A stretch of 11,870 nucleotides of DNA, from positions 1 through 11,870 of the forward strand of contig JAUIFT010000027.1 in the NCBI GenBank assembly GCA_030430345.1. Direction: 5' to 3'. Positions 6,676-11,870 of this stretch are shown here, piece by piece (position 1 is the first letter of the stretch; the number at the start of each line of letters is the position of its first letter). The position numbers and the translations under genes were made by a program. The DNA is from Calditrichia bacterium. GTDB lineage: Bacteria; Calditrichota; Calditrichia; RBG-13-44-9; J042. The notes under the pieces were generated by a model. The model did no database searches. It was not told the origin of the DNA and saw only the letters and a list, made by a program, of their open reading frames with translations.

Positions 6676-7707
6676 CTACTTTACTTTATCCGCGGCATAA
6701 GTGCCGCCGCCCATTTTTTTCACCAGCCCGGTAATCTTGCCATTGCTCTCCATTTTAAAATCGATTTCCGCGTTCACTTTCTTCGAATAGAAGTGGGTTT
6801 CGCTTTCCGGATAAATATCGTATTTGTATGTGCCGTTGATATAGAAGGCGAAACCATCCCGCTCATCTTTGATAACAAATGTATCGCCGGGATTCTTATA
6901 TTCGCCGAAATAGTTTTTCCGCTTTGCAGGGGGAATATAGACCGCCGGGCGCTGATTTGGCTCCAGCTCCCGCACCCAAATATTCCGGAAGCGTACCGGA
7001 TTGCCATGATCCTGCAACATCACCGGTAATTTATCCGGATGGAGAAAGTAGGGCCGCTGCTCCTGCCATTCGGTTGCCCCCAGTAACTCGCGATGATTAT
7101 GGATAACAACACCATTGTGGAGCACAGTCATATACGCCGGTGAAACCACCTTGCCATTGGCATCGAAGCGGGGGCGGTGGAAAATGATATCGTAAGTTTG
7201 CCATTCTCCCGGGGGGCGCATACTATTGACCAATGGCGGAAATTGCCCGTAGATCGCACCGGCCTGGCCATCGGGATAGGTTTTATTTTTATAAGAGTTC
7301 AGCACCTGAATTTCGTAATATTTCATCAGGTAGACACCACTGTTATAACCGCCTTGTCCATTGCCTTCCCAATTAGTCGGTATCATCCATTCCACGTGGA
7401 GTTGACAGTCGCCAAAACCGCGTTTCGTCTGGATAGATCCCTGGCGCACTTCCATGTAGCCGTCCTTCACTGCCCAGGTGGGAGATTCCCCATTCCATCG
7501 CTGCCATTTGGACAAATCCTTACCATCAAACAAGACGATCGCATCCGAGGGCGCGGTTGGCCCTTGCGGCGGGGTAACGACGGTTGGTTGAGGGCGTTCG
7601 GTATCATGAATGCGCCACTGACCACCGGATTGGGCCTGTAAATCAGCCGGCAAAATGCCATAGAAAAAAATTGCAGCGAAAAGCGTGTAAAGAAGAAATG
7701 ATTTCAC
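6676..7707 (-). CDS. Exported DUF1080 (3-keto-disaccharide hydrolase family) protein with DUF3471-like tail
   Basis: A 343-residue exported protein. A signal peptide covers residues 1-25 (hydrophobic core 4-20, AQ near the cleavage site), followed by a Pro-rich linker. A DUF1080 concanavalin-like domain spans about 53-247: IVLFDGKDLSKWQRW, FGDCQLHVEWMIP, GGYNSGVYL, YEIQVLNSY, GQAGAIYG, GEWQTYDIIFHRPRFD, PVMLQDHGNPVRFRNIWVRE. A smaller module at about 265-343 (YFGEYKNPG, YDIYPESETHFYSKKVNAEI, GKITGLVKKMGGG) resembles DUF3471, usually found at the end of serine hydrolases. DUF1080 proteins act on sugars; some hydrolyse 3-keto-glycosides, so a role in periplasmic glycoside breakdown is likely but the substrate is unknown. 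The start is a GTG at 7707-7705, five bases after GGAGG (7717-7713). The gene stands alone on its strand. Confidence 0.9.
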   Translation of the reverse strand: MKSFLLYTLFAAIFFYGILPADLQAQSGGQWRIHDTERPQPTVVTPPQGPTAPSDAIVLFDGKDLSKWQRWNGESPTWAVKDGYMEVRQGSIQTKRGFGDCQLHVEWMIPTNWEGNGQGGYNSGVYLMKYYEIQVLNSYKNKTYPDGQAGAIYGQFPPLVNSMRPPGEWQTYDIIFHRPRFDANGKVVSPAYMTVLHNGVVIHNHRELLGATEWQEQRPYFLHPDKLPVMLQDHGNPVRFRNIWVRELEPNQRPAVYIPPAKRKNYFGEYKNPGDTFVIKDERDGFAFYINGTYKYDIYPESETHFYSKKVNAEIDFKMESNGKITGLVKKMGGGTYAADKVK

Positions 7708-7846
7708 AAATGCCTCCGTAAATTTTGATTCAGAATGCTATATCAGCAGAAATTTTTCAGTTTTAATATCCAGCCCTGATCAACTCAGATATACACCGAT
7801 TTAAAAAGATTGGTAGTGTTAATCATATAATGCTAAAAGTTTGCTT

Positions 7847-7960
7847 TGCTGTCATTGCCCAAAGGGATTCCTTCGGAATGAGGTGCTTTTTGCTGAAGCA
7901 ATCTCAAAGGGCCATGAAACAAGGAGATCGCTTCGGCAAAAACGCCTCGCGATGACAGCA
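7847..7960. repeat. Palindromic intergenic repeat, copy B (114 bases)
   Basis: The ends are TGCTGTCATTGC (7847-7858) and GCGATGACAGCA (7949-7960), complementary except for one T/C difference. Inside, GAGGTGCTTTTTGCTGAAGC plus AATCTC on the left matches the complement of the right part (GAGATCGCTTCGGC, AAAAACGCCTC), so the two halves are diverged inverted copies. The left half carries an extra insert of about 21 bases with its own hairpin ATTCC-TTC-GGAAT. Further arms continue outward: ATGCTA (7830-7835) / TAGCAT (7966-7971) and TGTTAAT (7817-7823) / ATTAACA (7977-7983). The GCAATCTC and CTCGCGATGACA segments recall REP-like elements common in bacterial intergenic DNA. Confidence 0.8.
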
Positions 7961-8023
7961 ATGAATAGCATACCCTATTAACATCACCCCAATTTATGTT
8001 CTTTCTCAGTTTAGTCTTTTATA

Positions 8024-8053
8024 AATCCGTGCGAATCCGTGTGAAACTGTGGC
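8024..8053 (+). repeat. Tandem decamer repeat (three units)
   Basis: Three ten-base units lie head to tail: AATCCGTGCG (8024-8033), AATCCGTGTG (8034-8043) and a diverged AAACTGTGGC (8044-8053). The 10-mer ATAAATCCGT at 8021-8030, which begins the array, recurs exactly at 8161-8170. The sequence is non-coding; its role is unknown. Confidence 0.6.
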
Positions 8054-8204
8054 CTAAAAAAATCACCGAAACTAAAGGTATCATATTATCACATTACCGC
8101 ATAATAGACAAATCCAAATCCCTTTGTGTTTTGAAAAATGCGCACTGCTTTCTCGTGTTAATAAATCCGTAGAAACCCCACTGGAAGAATAAAAATTTGT
8201 CAAA

Positions 8205-8235
8205 TTGGCGAATAATGTTTACTCTTTTTCGCCAA
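8205..8235 (+). promoter_or_regulatory. Perfect dyad upstream of the nucleoside transporter gene, candidate operator
   Basis: TTGGCGAA (8205-8212) and TTCGCCAA (8228-8235) are perfectly complementary eight-base arms separated by 15 bases, ending 38 bases before the transporter ATG. The arm centres are 23 bases apart, roughly two helical turns, which would suit a dimeric repressor binding both halves. In RNA it could also form a leader hairpin. No regulator gene is adjacent to help choose. Confidence 0.45.
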
Positions 8236-8273
8236 GAGCAAATTTTGAAAAGAAGAATGAATGGAGTTGCAAA

Positions 8274-9560
8274 ATGTATCAAACGATATCGGCCCTGGGA
8301 TTTTTTGCTTTTGCCGGATTAGCCTGGCTGGTTTCCCATAATCGAAAAGCAGTTCCCTGGCGCACCGTTGCCTGGGGGATTAGCTTACAACTTATCATCG
8401 GTGTCATTATCTTTCGCCTCCCTTTTTCCCGGCAATTATTTATCTGGTTGAATGATGGTGTACTTGCCTTGCTGGGTGCGACTAATAATGCCAATGCTTT
8501 CCTCTTCGGTCCATTAGCTGCCGGCCCGGGACAAAGCGGATCGATCGGTTTCATTCTCGTTTTTCAGGTATTGCCGGTCATTATCTTCTTTTCCGCGCTG
8601 ACAGCATTGCTCTATCATTTTGGCATTCTCCAGCCAGTCGTGCGGATGTTTGCCCGCGTTTTTCACCGCTCCATGGGCACCAGCGGGGCGGAGTCGCTCT
8701 GCGGCGCCTCCAATATTTTTGTCGGGGTAGAATCCGCCCTGGTCGTTCGCCCGTACCTGGAAAAAATGACCCGTTCGGAACTGCTCACCATCCTCACTGC
8801 CGGTATGTCTACCGTTGCTTCCAGTACGCTCGGGCTTTACGTCGTATTTCTCAACAATGCTTTTCCGCAGATCGCCGGCCATTTACTTTCCGCTTCGCTG
8901 CTTTCCATTCCCGCGGCTATTGTCATCTCGAAAATCATGCTCCCGGAAAATGAACAGCCGGAAACCATGGCGGATATCCCGGAGCAAACCAGCACCGCCG
9001 AGGCGGATAATTTTATGGGGGCGATCATTCACGGCGCGATGGAAGGGCTGAAGCTCGCTGCCGGTATCATCGCTTTGCTTGTTGCGATCCTCAGCCTGGT
9101 AGCGTTGCTTGATATGCTCCTGGCCATCCCGGGTCAGTGGCTTGGGATGGAATCGCCGCTAACGCTTTCCCGCATGCTTAGCTGGGTCTTTTATCCGCTG
9201 GCCGCTTTACTCGGCATCGCTCCGGCGGACATTCCCCTGGCTGCGCAATTACTCGGTGAACGGGTAATTATGACGGAAGTGGTTTCCTACCAGAATATGG
9301 CCACAATGGTCGCTGCCGGCAATTTCAGCGATCCCCGCTCGGTAGTGATTATGAGCTACGCCCTTTGTGGATTTGCTCACGTCGCTTCCGTATCTATTTT
9401 TGTTGGTGGGATTGCCGTGATCGCCCCCTCCCGCCGGGATGATCTGGCTGCACTCGGCTTTCGCGCCCTGCTCGCCGCCACCCTCGCCACGCTGATGACC
9501 GCCGCCGTTGCCGGTATGCTCGCCAGTGGCGAAAGCGTACTTTTTTCCGGAGGGTTATAG
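8274..9560 (+). CDS. CNT-family concentrative nucleoside transporter (NupC-like)
   Basis: A 428-residue inner-membrane symporter that imports nucleosides with Na+ or H+. The length fits bacterial CNTs (about 400). The N-terminal part (about 1-70) has the three family helices and a [12 protein letters not shown] segment. The core shows [20 protein letters not shown] (93-112), [20 protein letters not shown] (135-154), [33 protein letters not shown] (176-193), [34 protein letters not shown] (326-339) and [20 protein letters not shown] (361-380), covering the two pseudo-symmetric transport repeats. The substrate loop reads GVES where many members have GQTE or GQSE. The ATG at 8274 is preceded by TGGAG (8262-8266); an upstream in-frame TTG at 8205 is rejected because its added residues are polar and it sits inside the dyad. 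It is co-oriented with the next gene, 5 bases away. Confidence 0.93.
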   Translation: MYQTISALGFFAFAGLAWLVSHNRKAVPWRTVAWGISLQLIIGVIIFRLPFSRQLFIWLNDGVLALLGATNNANAFLFGPLAAGPGQSGSIGFILVFQVLPVIIFFSALTALLYHFGILQPVVRMFARVFHRSMGTSGAESLCGASNIFVGVESALVVRPYLEKMTRSELLTILTAGMSTVASSTLGLYVVFLNNAFPQIAGHLLSASLLSIPAAIVISKIMLPENEQPETMADIPEQTSTAEADNFMGAIIHGAMEGLKLAAGIIALLVAILSLVALLDMLLAIPGQWLGMESPLTLSRMLSWVFYPLAALLGIAPADIPLAAQLLGERVIMTEVVSYQNMATMVAAGNFSDPRSVVIMSYALCGFAHVASVSIFVGGIAVIAPSRRDDLAALGFRALLAATLATLMTAAVAGMLASGESVLFSGGL

Positions 9561-9565
9561 GGAAA

Positions 9566-10384
9566 ATGCATGATTGCCAAACACCATACGTAAAACTCTA
9601 CAACCTCTTGTTAGATTATCAGGGAAAAGTCCTCTATGCCGATGTACTCTCCCCCTGGCTTGCTGAGAATGCTGCTGAGATGGAATGGCTAAAGGCATTC
9701 TCAATAATATCCGGCAACCCCGTACCGGCAGCAACGCAGGAATCTCTCTGGCGGCTCTATGCGCTTTCCCGGGTAAATGACCTGCTGTTACTAACCTTTC
9801 AGCCATCGCAGGCCCACAGTAACGATTGGCCCGGTCCGCTAATCAGCAAAGACGAGTATCGCACTTTTATGAAAGCTCTGGGCATGCAGGAAGCATCCCC
9901 ACAGGCATTTTCCCCGTTTTATCATGAGATTGTTGCTGCAACACCGGCAGGGAAAAAGGATCTGCCAATTTCTGTGGAGGAATTTTTCTGGCCGGGCATG
10001 ATGCTCGGCAACATGCTATTTTCCCGGGCCGGCGTAAATGTGACTGGTGGCAGCGATTTTCTGAATTCTGTTACAGCAACAGCTTCAACACTCTACTGGA
10101 CGTTTCGCCGGAAGTATCGGCCACATCAGGATCTTTCCCATGGCTGGGGCGGCAACTCTCAATGGCGCACCCGCTTTCGGCGGGATTATCATATCGGGAA
10201 AAACTACTATTTTAATGTGGATGGCAAGTATGACCTCGCGAAAGGCCAATCATCCGCAATGACCGATGATGACCTCAACGTTTCAGAAAGAATCGAGCTG
10301 GTAACCAACCGCTGCTTTATCCGCTCCGGCAAATCCCACGACGACTGCTGGCCTTATGATGATCAAATAATGATTTTTTCGTAA
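9566..10384 (+). CDS. Uncharacterised cytosolic protein coupled to the nucleoside transporter gene
   Basis: A 272-residue protein that I do not recognise. It has no signal peptide or membrane segment, so it should be cytosolic. The N-terminal half is mostly helical (LYNLLLDYQGKVLYADVL, WLAENAAEMEWLKAF, SLWRLYALSRVNDLLLL). The C-terminal half is rich in Trp, Tyr, His and Arg and looks like the conserved core: LYWTFRRKYRPHQDLSHGWG (176-195), NSQWRTRFRRDYHI, YYFNVDGKYDL (214-224), ERIELVTNRCFIRSG (241-255) and DDCWPYDDQI (259-268). The clustered His, Asp, Cys and Arg could form a catalytic or metal site, but no known motif is matched. The ATG lies 5 bases after the transporter stop; CCGGAGGG (9547-9554) inside the transporter's last codons can act as its ribosome site, pointing to translational coupling. 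A job in handling imported nucleosides is inferred from position only. Confidence 0.8.
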   Translation: MHDCQTPYVKLYNLLLDYQGKVLYADVLSPWLAENAAEMEWLKAFSIISGNPVPAATQESLWRLYALSRVNDLLLLTFQPSQAHSNDWPGPLISKDEYRTFMKALGMQEASPQAFSPFYHEIVAATPAGKKDLPISVEEFFWPGMMLGNMLFSRAGVNVTGGSDFLNSVTATASTLYWTFRRKYRPHQDLSHGWGGNSQWRTRFRRDYHIGKNYYFNVDGKYDLAKGQSSAMTDDDLNVSERIELVTNRCFIRSGKSHDDCWPYDDQIMIFS

Positions 10385-10403
10385 AACGATACAAAAGCCA
10401 ATG

Positions 10404-10446
10404 AAAACACTCGCTAATCCCTAGAATCAGAGTAACGAGCGTTTTT
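10404..10446. terminator. Terminator after the CNT/unknown-gene unit
   Basis: Arms AAAACACTCG (10404-10413) and CGAGCGTTTT (10436-10445) pair in nine of ten positions (one A-C mismatch) and are followed by a further T on the plus strand. The hairpin sits 20 bases after the plus-strand stop and 44 before the minus-strand stop at 10490, so it may also act for the convergent membrane-protein gene, whose read-through would give GUGUUUUC. Confidence 0.65.
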
Positions 10447-10489
10447 GTTCAAGGTGTTTTAAAAACAAATACTTACACAGGAATAAGGT

Positions 10490-10852
10490 CTATTGTTTTT
10501 CTTCAGTTTTCAGTGCCATACCGGTCCAGGCGGCGCACAATAAATCTATAACGCCAAATATAATTAATGGCGGTCCGGCGAGATCCAGGAGTACAAACGC
10601 AATGAAAAAAACAATCACCAGTGAACGCACGTAGACCGTCCAACGGAAAAAGTCGGTCATTTCCGAACGTGCCGCCTGGGTATAATAGAATGCCAGGAAT
10701 AGCACAAGCATACCAACCACTCTAATCCATACTTCATTGGTCTCCGGCAGGCCAACCATGCCGATTAGTATATTTGGAAGCAAGAGAAGAAATATTCCGG
10801 TAAATGCCAGATATATGCCAAATATAAAAACACTTCTCGCAGCTTTACTCAT
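10490..10852 (-). CDS. Small four-helix integral membrane protein
   Basis: A 120-residue membrane protein with four predicted transmembrane helices at about residues 8-30, 41-59, 73-91 and 94-113, short loops and a charged C-terminus (KTEEKQ). The segment ETNEVWIRVVGMLVLFLAFY and the following YYTQAARSEMTDFFRWTVYVR look conserved and functional rather than random, but I cannot assign a named family; DoxX-like or DUF4345-like four-helix proteins are possible relatives. The ATG at 10852-10850 is preceded by GGAGG (minus strand, near 10866-10862). The kinase/receiver unit ends 143 bases upstream on the same strand, so co-transcription is possible, although no terminator or promoter was found in that gap. 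Function unknown. Confidence 0.75.
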   Translation of the reverse strand: MSKAARSVFIFGIYLAFTGIFLLLLPNILIGMVGLPETNEVWIRVVGMLVLFLAFYYTQAARSEMTDFFRWTVYVRSLVIVFFIAFVLLDLAGPPLIIFGVIDLLCAAWTGMALKTEEKQ

Positions 10853-10995
10853 ATATTGACGCCTCCATGATAGTTTTCTCTACATATTTAAACTATTTTG
10901 AGGTCTTATCAAAATTTTTCCCCCTCACCATAATCACATTTCCCTTCCGGGATTTAGTGGGCATATTTATCATGATGCGAAACCGTTTCTCTAAA

Positions 10996-11478
10996 TCAGG
11001 TTCTTTTTCGTAGCAATTCATAAAGCGTTTCCTGATCGATGATTTCCAGGAAAGGCTGATAATCCACTCCGCTTGCCAGCAGAAATTCCGTCAGTAGAAT
11101 TTTCACCGTTTTCAGCAATTCCTCCGCTTGCCAGGGCTTTTCCACATAGCGGTCGATGGCGGCTTCATTGATGGCAACAATCGTATCCTGATGGGTCGCC
11201 TGCCCGGTAAGCAGCAGTTTCCGCACTTTCGCAAAGCGCGCATCATTGTTGACCTCGATGAGGAAATCCACCCCATTCTTCTGCGGCATCACGTGGTCGC
11301 AGATAATTAACGCCGGTAGTGCGCCACTGTTATCGATTGATGCCATAATTTCGCTGGCCTCTTCGGCACTTTCACAGTATTCGATCTCGCACTTTTCTGT
11401 TAGCGGCACTAAATCTTTTCGCAGGGCTGCGAGTACTTCCCGCTGATCATCGACGCAAATGATTACCGGCTTTTCCAT
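10996..11478 (-). CDS. Receiver-domain response regulator without DNA-binding output
   Basis: A 160-residue single-domain response regulator. The receiver domain spans about 4-125: the acidic pair D10-D11 (IICVDD), phosphoacceptor D61 in IICDHVMPQKNG, the switch Thr T91 in LLLTGQA and the invariant Lys K114 in YVEKPW, so all residues for phosphotransfer are present. The remaining 35 residues (LTEFLLASGV through YELLRKRT) look helical and match no HTH, HD-GYP or GGDEF output. It would act by protein-protein contact or pass phosphate onward. I chose the ATG at 11478 over the in-frame GTG at 11487, because the GTG overlaps the Shine-Dalgarno AAGGTG (11491-11486), which is correctly spaced for the ATG. 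The gene follows the histidine kinase by 28 bases, so the kinase is the likely partner. Confidence 0.88.
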   Translation of the reverse strand: MEKPVIICVDDQREVLAALRKDLVPLTEKCEIEYCESAEEASEIMASIDNSGALPALIICDHVMPQKNGVDFLIEVNNDARFAKVRKLLLTGQATHQDTIVAINEAAIDRYVEKPWQAEELLKTVKILLTEFLLASGVDYQPFLEIIDQETLYELLRKRT

Positions 11479-11506
11479 AATCTTCACCTTTATTTAATTC
11501 TCGATT

Positions 11507-11870
11507 TCATGCAATCGGCAGTTGCACCGTAAACACCGTTTTTTCTTTGTTGCTCTCTACCTTAACGCTTCCCTGATAACTTTCCACCAGGCGCTGCACA
11601 ATAGACAGGCCAAGCCCGAGGCCAAACGACAGTCCGCTCACCTTGGTGGTAAAATCCGGATGAAAAATTTTCGGCAGCGTACTGGCGGGAATTCCCGGGC
11701 CATTATCGCTAATTTCCACAATGATAGCATTTTTTTCTTCCCGGCTACTGATGCCGATTGCCGCAGCGGCAGTTTTTCCCTGCTGCAAGCTCTCGCAAGC
11801 ATTGCGAATCAGATTCACCCAGATTTGCACCAACTCACCTTTATTCGCGGTAATTCCCGACACAGGATTT
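11507..11870 (-). CDS. Sensor histidine kinase, C-terminal ATPase part (cut by window edge)
   Basis: The frame is open through the right edge, so only about 120 C-terminal residues are seen, beginning N-P-V-S-G-I-T. They form a GHKL ATPase domain: N box ELVQIWVNLIRNACESL, G1 box ISDNGPGIP, F box IFHPDFTTK and G2 box FGLGLGLSIVQRLVESY, ending VFTVQLPIA. All ATP-binding boxes are intact. The F box reads HPDFTTK where most kinases have EPFFTTK. The dimerisation/phosphoacceptor and sensor domains lie outside the window. Its stop is 28 bases upstream of the receiver protein's start, so the two form a kinase-regulator unit on one transcript. Confidence 0.9.
   Translation of the reverse strand, partial: NPVSGITANKGELVQIWVNLIRNACESLQQGKTAAAAIGISSREEKNAIIVEISDNGPGIPASTLPKIFHPDFTTKVSGLSFGLGLGLSIVQRLVESYQGSVKVESNKEKTVFTVQLPIA

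Larger units (their letters stand above)
7708..8273. other. Long intergenic region with repeats upstream of the nucleoside transporter gene
   Basis: This 566-base divergent gap has no supportable gene. It holds a nested palindromic element (arms from 7817 to 7983, core 7847-7960), a tandem decamer repeat (8024-8053) with a stray copy of ATAAATCCGT at 8161-8170, and a perfect eight-base dyad at 8205-8235. A TTGTCA at 8197-8202 could be a -35 box for the transporter gene, but the hexamer 17 bases on (TACTCT) is a poor -10 box, so no promoter is called. Confidence 0.6.

Noticed and set aside
7177..7641. Plus-strand open frame of 154 codons inside the DUF1080 gene
   Set aside because: It is the antisense of a well-supported domain, with no ribosome site or recognisable domain.
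7847..8053. CRISPR array
   Set aside because: The repeats are palindromic or directly tandem without regular unique spacers, and no cas genes are present.
8205..8273. Upstream TTG start adding 23 residues to the nucleoside transporter
   Set aside because: The added residues are polar and unlike the family N-terminus, the TTG has no Shine-Dalgarno site and falls in the dyad; the ATG at 8274 has TGGAG at the right distance.
8094..8282. Minus-strand 62-codon frame in the transporter upstream region
   Set aside because: It has no ribosome site, overlaps the transporter start and the dyad, and resembles nothing known.

Overview
The window looks like chromosomal DNA from an uncultivated or little-studied Gram-negative bacterium of the FCB superphylum, outside the classical Bacteroidetes (Calditrichota, KSB1 or Ignavibacteriota-like). 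This is inference from four observations: a secreted protein with a YPNPFNPTTT-type C-terminal sorting domain, a TonB-dependent receptor with an N-terminal carboxypeptidase-regulatory-like domain, a two-component-regulator beta-propeller protein, and strong Shine-Dalgarno sites (AAGGAGGT and similar) before most genes, which typical Bacteroidetes lack. No rRNA, tRNA, CRISPR array, transposase or integrase was seen.

Layout, left to right. The first 220 bases hold the N-terminus of a minus-strand periplasmic propeller sensor cut by the window edge. A gap with a strong hairpin terminator follows, then a minus-strand secreted DUF4397 protein with a sorting-type tail (623-1687). Past a 457-base divergent region, two plus-strand genes encode a lipoprotein made of two tandem copies of one domain (2145-3011) and a 754-residue TonB-dependent receptor (3204-5468). 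They are separated by 192 bases rich in inverted repeats and followed by a rho-independent terminator. Next comes a plus-strand exported DUF2911 protein (5771-6361), convergent with a minus-strand exported DUF1080 protein carrying a DUF3471-like tail (6676-7707).

The 566-base gap 7708-8273 holds a 114-base palindromic repeat (a shorter relative lies at 6422-6473), a tandem decamer repeat and a perfect 8-base dyad just before a CNT-family nucleoside transporter gene (8274-9560). An unrecognised 272-residue cytosolic protein (9566-10384) starts 5 bases after the transporter stop and is very likely co-transcribed with it. The right end is minus-strand: a small four-helix membrane protein (10490-10852), then a two-gene signalling unit, a histidine kinase (cut by the right edge) followed by a receiver-only response regulator (10996-11478).

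Apart from three likely units (lipoprotein/TonB receptor, CNT/unknown gene, kinase/receiver) the genes look like unrelated housekeeping or envelope functions. No defence, secretion or mobile system is visible. The least explained items are the structured spacer before the TonB receptor, the duplicated-domain lipoprotein, the unknown partner of the nucleoside transporter and the palindromic repeat family.
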